A DNA stretch of 64,000 bases from Sphingosinicella sp. BN140058 (GTDB lineage: Bacteria; Pseudomonadota; Alphaproteobacteria; Sphingomonadales; Sphingomonadaceae). Both the position numbers and the translations under genes were made by a program. Of this stretch, positions 61,993-64,000 are shown in pieces. Within the stretch, counting starts at the first letter, position 1. Each line of letters starts with the position of its first letter. The notes beneath the pieces were generated by a model. The model had not been told where the DNA came from and searched no databases. It saw only the letters and a program-made list of their open reading frames with translations. The stretch spans positions 1,847,001 to 1,911,000 of the forward strand of contig NZ_CP035501.1 in assembly GCF_004135585.1 (NCBI RefSeq), in the 5' to 3' direction.

Positions 61993-64000
61993 TCATTCGG
62001 CCGGCTGCAGCGTCGGGGCTGCGTCCGGACGGCGGCGGCGCCACGGCAGGCGAACGCGCAGGGTGCGGCAGGCGACGTAGAAGGTCGGGGTGAAGACGAG
62101 GCCGAAGAAGGTCACCCCGATCATGCCGAAGAAGACGGCGGTGCCGAGCGCCTGGCGGTGCTCCGCGCCGGCGCCGGTCGCCGTCACCAGCGGGAGCACG
62201 CCGAGGATGAAGGCGAAGCTCGTCATCAGGATCGGCCGCAGCCGCATCTGCGCCGCCTCGATCGCGGCCTCGATGGCGCTCAGCCCGCGTTCCTCAGCCT
62301 GTTTGGCGAATTCGACGATCAGGATCGCGTTCTTCGCGGCGAGGCCGATCAGCACGATGAGGCCGATCTGGGTCAGGATGTTGTTGTCCATGCCGCGGAT
62401 GTTCACGCCCGCCATCGCCGCGAGCAGGGTCATCGGCACGATCAGGATCACCGACAGCGGCAGCATCAGGCTTTCGAACTGCGCCGCCAGCACCAGAAAG
62501 ACGAACACGACGGCGAGGCCGAAGACCAGGGCGGCGACGTTGCCTGCGGCCTTTTGCTGGAAGGCGAGATCGGTCCACTCGCCGCGGAACCCGGCCGGCA
62601 GGCTCTGCGCGAGCCGCTCCATGGTTCCGATCGACTGGCCGGTCGAGTAGCCCGGCGCCGTCTCGCCATCGACCTCGACCGCGCGGAAGAGGTTGTAGCG
62701 CACCACCCGGTACGGCCCGGTGCGATCCTCGAAGGTGGCGACGGCGCCGACCGGGACCATGCGGCCGCTGTCCGAGCGGGTCTTGAGCTGGCCGATGTCG
62801 GACAGATCGTCGCGCGCCCGGTTCTCCGCCTGCGCGGTCACCCGGAAGGTGCGGCCGAGCAGGTTGAAGTCGTTGACGTAGGCGGAGCCGAGATAGACCT
62901 GAAGCGCCTCCCAGACCCGGCTCGGCGGAACCCCCATCATGTCCGCCTTGGTGCGATCGATGTCGGCGTAGATGCGGGGCGTGGCGGTGTTGAACAGGGT
63001 GTAGACCTGGGTCAGGCCCTCCGCCTGGTTGGCGGCGCCGATCAGGCCACCGGCCGCCTTTTCGAGCGCCTGATAGCTCTGGCCCTCGCGTGCCTGGACC
63101 ATCATCCGATAACCGCCGCCATTGCCGATGCCCTGGATGACCGGCGGCCCGATCACCATCACCATCGCTTCGTTGATGTCGGCCACGGCCTTGCGCATGT
63201 CGGCCTGGATGGCAGCCTCGCTGCGCCCGGTCTTGGCACGGTCGGCATAAGGATCGAAGGTGACGTAGGCGGCGGCGGCGTTCGGCGCCTGGGTGGAGGA
63301 GGCGCCGTCGAAGCCGGCGAACATCACCGCCTCGGCGATTCCGTCGACCTTGAGGAGCCGTTCGGTGACCTTCTTCAGCACCTTGTCGGTGCGTTCGATC
63401 GACGAGCCCGGCGGAAGCTGGACGACGGCGAGCGCGTAATTCTGGTCCTGCGCGGGGATGAAGCCGCCCGGCGTCGCCGAGAACAGGAAGAAGGTTGCGG
63501 CGATCAGCACGCCGTAGGTGACAAGGACCCGGCCGCTGCGCTTTAGCAGGGCCGCGGTGGTCCTGCCGTACCAGCCGCTCAGGCGATCGAAGGCCCGGTT
63601 GAAGCGCTCGCCGGCAAGATGCGGGTAGCGGCGCCAGCCGGTCACCGGCACGTCATGCGCCTTCGGCCGCAGCAGCAGGGCGGCAAGGGCGGGCGACAAG
63701 GTCAGCGAGAGCAGCAGCGAAATCAGAGTCGCGGCCGAGATGCTGACCGCGAACTGACGGTAGAATTCGCCGGAAATGCCGGTGAGGAACATCGTCGGTA
63801 CGAACACGGCGCAGAGCACGAGCACGATCGCGACCAGGGCGACCGCGACCTCGTCCATCGAGCGATGGGCGGCATCGCGCGGGCTCATCCCCCGTTCGAG
63901 ATTGCGTTCGACATTCTCGACGACGACGATCGCGTCGTCGACGACGATGCCGATCGCCAGCACCAGCCCGAACAGGGACAGGGTGTTGAGCGAATAGCCG
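61993..64000 (-). CDS. RND multidrug efflux permease (AcrB/MexB-like), cut by window end
   Basis: The frame continues to the last base, so the N-terminal ~380 residues are outside. About 669 residues are visible. TLSLFGLVLAIGIVVDDAIVVVENVERN is the TM4 region with the Asp pair that carries protons. LTSFAFILGVLPLVTATGAGAEHRQALG, GAVATFEDRTGPYRVVRYN and LAVVFVFLVLAAQFES are also typical HAE1 blocks. It pumps hydrophobic compounds out using the proton gradient. It is followed 11 nt later by the outer-membrane factor on the same strand, the normal order. Confidence 0.94.
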   Translation of the reverse strand, partial: GYSLNTLSLFGLVLAIGIVVDDAIVVVENVERNLERGMSPRDAAHRSMDEVAVALVAIVLVLCAVFVPTMFLTGISGEFYRQFAVSISAATLISLLLSLTLSPALAALLLRPKAHDVPVTGWRRYPHLAGERFNRAFDRLSGWYGRTTAALLKRSGRVLVTYGVLIAATFFLFSATPGGFIPAQDQNYALAVVQLPPGSSIERTDKVLKKVTERLLKVDGIAEAVMFAGFDGASSTQAPNAAAAYVTFDPYADRAKTGRSEAAIQADMRKAVADINEAMVMVIGPPVIQGIGNGGGYRMMVQAREGQSYQALEKAAGGLIGAANQAEGLTQVYTLFNTATPRIYADIDRTKADMMGVPPSRVWEALQVYLGSAYVNDFNLLGRTFRVTAQAENRARDDLSDIGQLKTRSDSGRMVPVGAVATFEDRTGPYRVVRYNLFRAVEVDGETAPGYSTGQSIGTMERLAQSLPAGFRGEWTDLAFQQKAAGNVAALVFGLAVVFVFLVLAAQFESLMLPLSVILIVPMTLLAAMAGVNIRGMDNNILTQIGLIVLIGLAAKNAILIVEFAKQAEERGLSAIEAAIEAAQMRLRPILMTSFAFILGVLPLVTATGAGAEHRQALGTAVFFGMIGVTFFGLVFTPTFYVACRTLRVRLPWRRRRPDAAPTLQPAE

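Overview
The window looks like chromosomal DNA of a high-GC alphaproteobacterium, most likely a sphingomonad (Sphingomonas or a close relative). This is inferred, not proven. The evidence is the TonB-dependent receptor style, an exosortase-A-type exopolysaccharide locus, TamA/TamB, several sphingomonad-like small proteins, and five copies of an intergenic inverted repeat built around TTCGGGCTGAGCCTGTCGAA / TTCGACAGGCTCAGCCCGAA, which I recognise from sphingomonad genomes. I see no rRNA, tRNA, CRISPR array, insertion sequence, prophage or integrase. Both ends cut through genes: a GH115 glucuronidase on the left and an RND efflux pump on the right.

Layout: 1-9.3 kb holds a GH115 C-terminus, a DUF4189 secreted protein, an AraC regulator divergent from a YadA-like trimeric autotransporter, two alpha/beta hydrolases and an anchored protein of unknown function. 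9.4-15.8 kb holds an SLC13 permease, the nitrogen pair glnB-glnA with a clear terminator, and an M16 peptidase. 15.9-22.9 kb is a minus-strand run: a small TTG-start protein, tamA, tamB and a PilZ protein.

23-31 kb is the most distinctive region. It carries exosortase-A-associated exopolysaccharide/glycosylation genes: a Daro_2409-type glycosyltransferase coupled to a membrane protein, a beta-helix protein, an asparagine-synthase homologue without the glutaminase cysteine, a small protein, an O-glycosylation ligase and an acyltransferase. No exosortase gene is in the window. The two divergent intergenic regions of this locus carry nearly the same promoter/operator-like sequence in the same orientation, which suggests co-regulation.

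31-41.5 kb holds topoisomerase IB, an MscS channel, a Ca2+/H+ antiporter, a TetR regulator, adenine deaminase, a DUF2231 membrane protein coupled to a sorbosone-dehydrogenase-like lipoprotein, a small membrane protein, and a glycosyltransferase downstream of an LpxH-like phosphatase interrupted by one in-frame amber codon. 41.7-53.6 kb holds a TonB receptor coupled to a secreted protein, an alpha-amino-acid ester hydrolase, a LysR/symporter/epimerase group with a perfect palindrome between the divergent genes, a DODA-type dioxygenase and a Phd/PIN toxin-antitoxin pair. 53.8-64 kb holds a CPA2 antiporter, a flavin-dependent halogenase, an HPP-family protein, a hybrid histidine kinase and an RND pump with its outer-membrane factor.

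Most very long ORFs opposite real genes are GC-rich codon shadows and are not annotated. Function calls come from reading motifs by eye. No database search was run.
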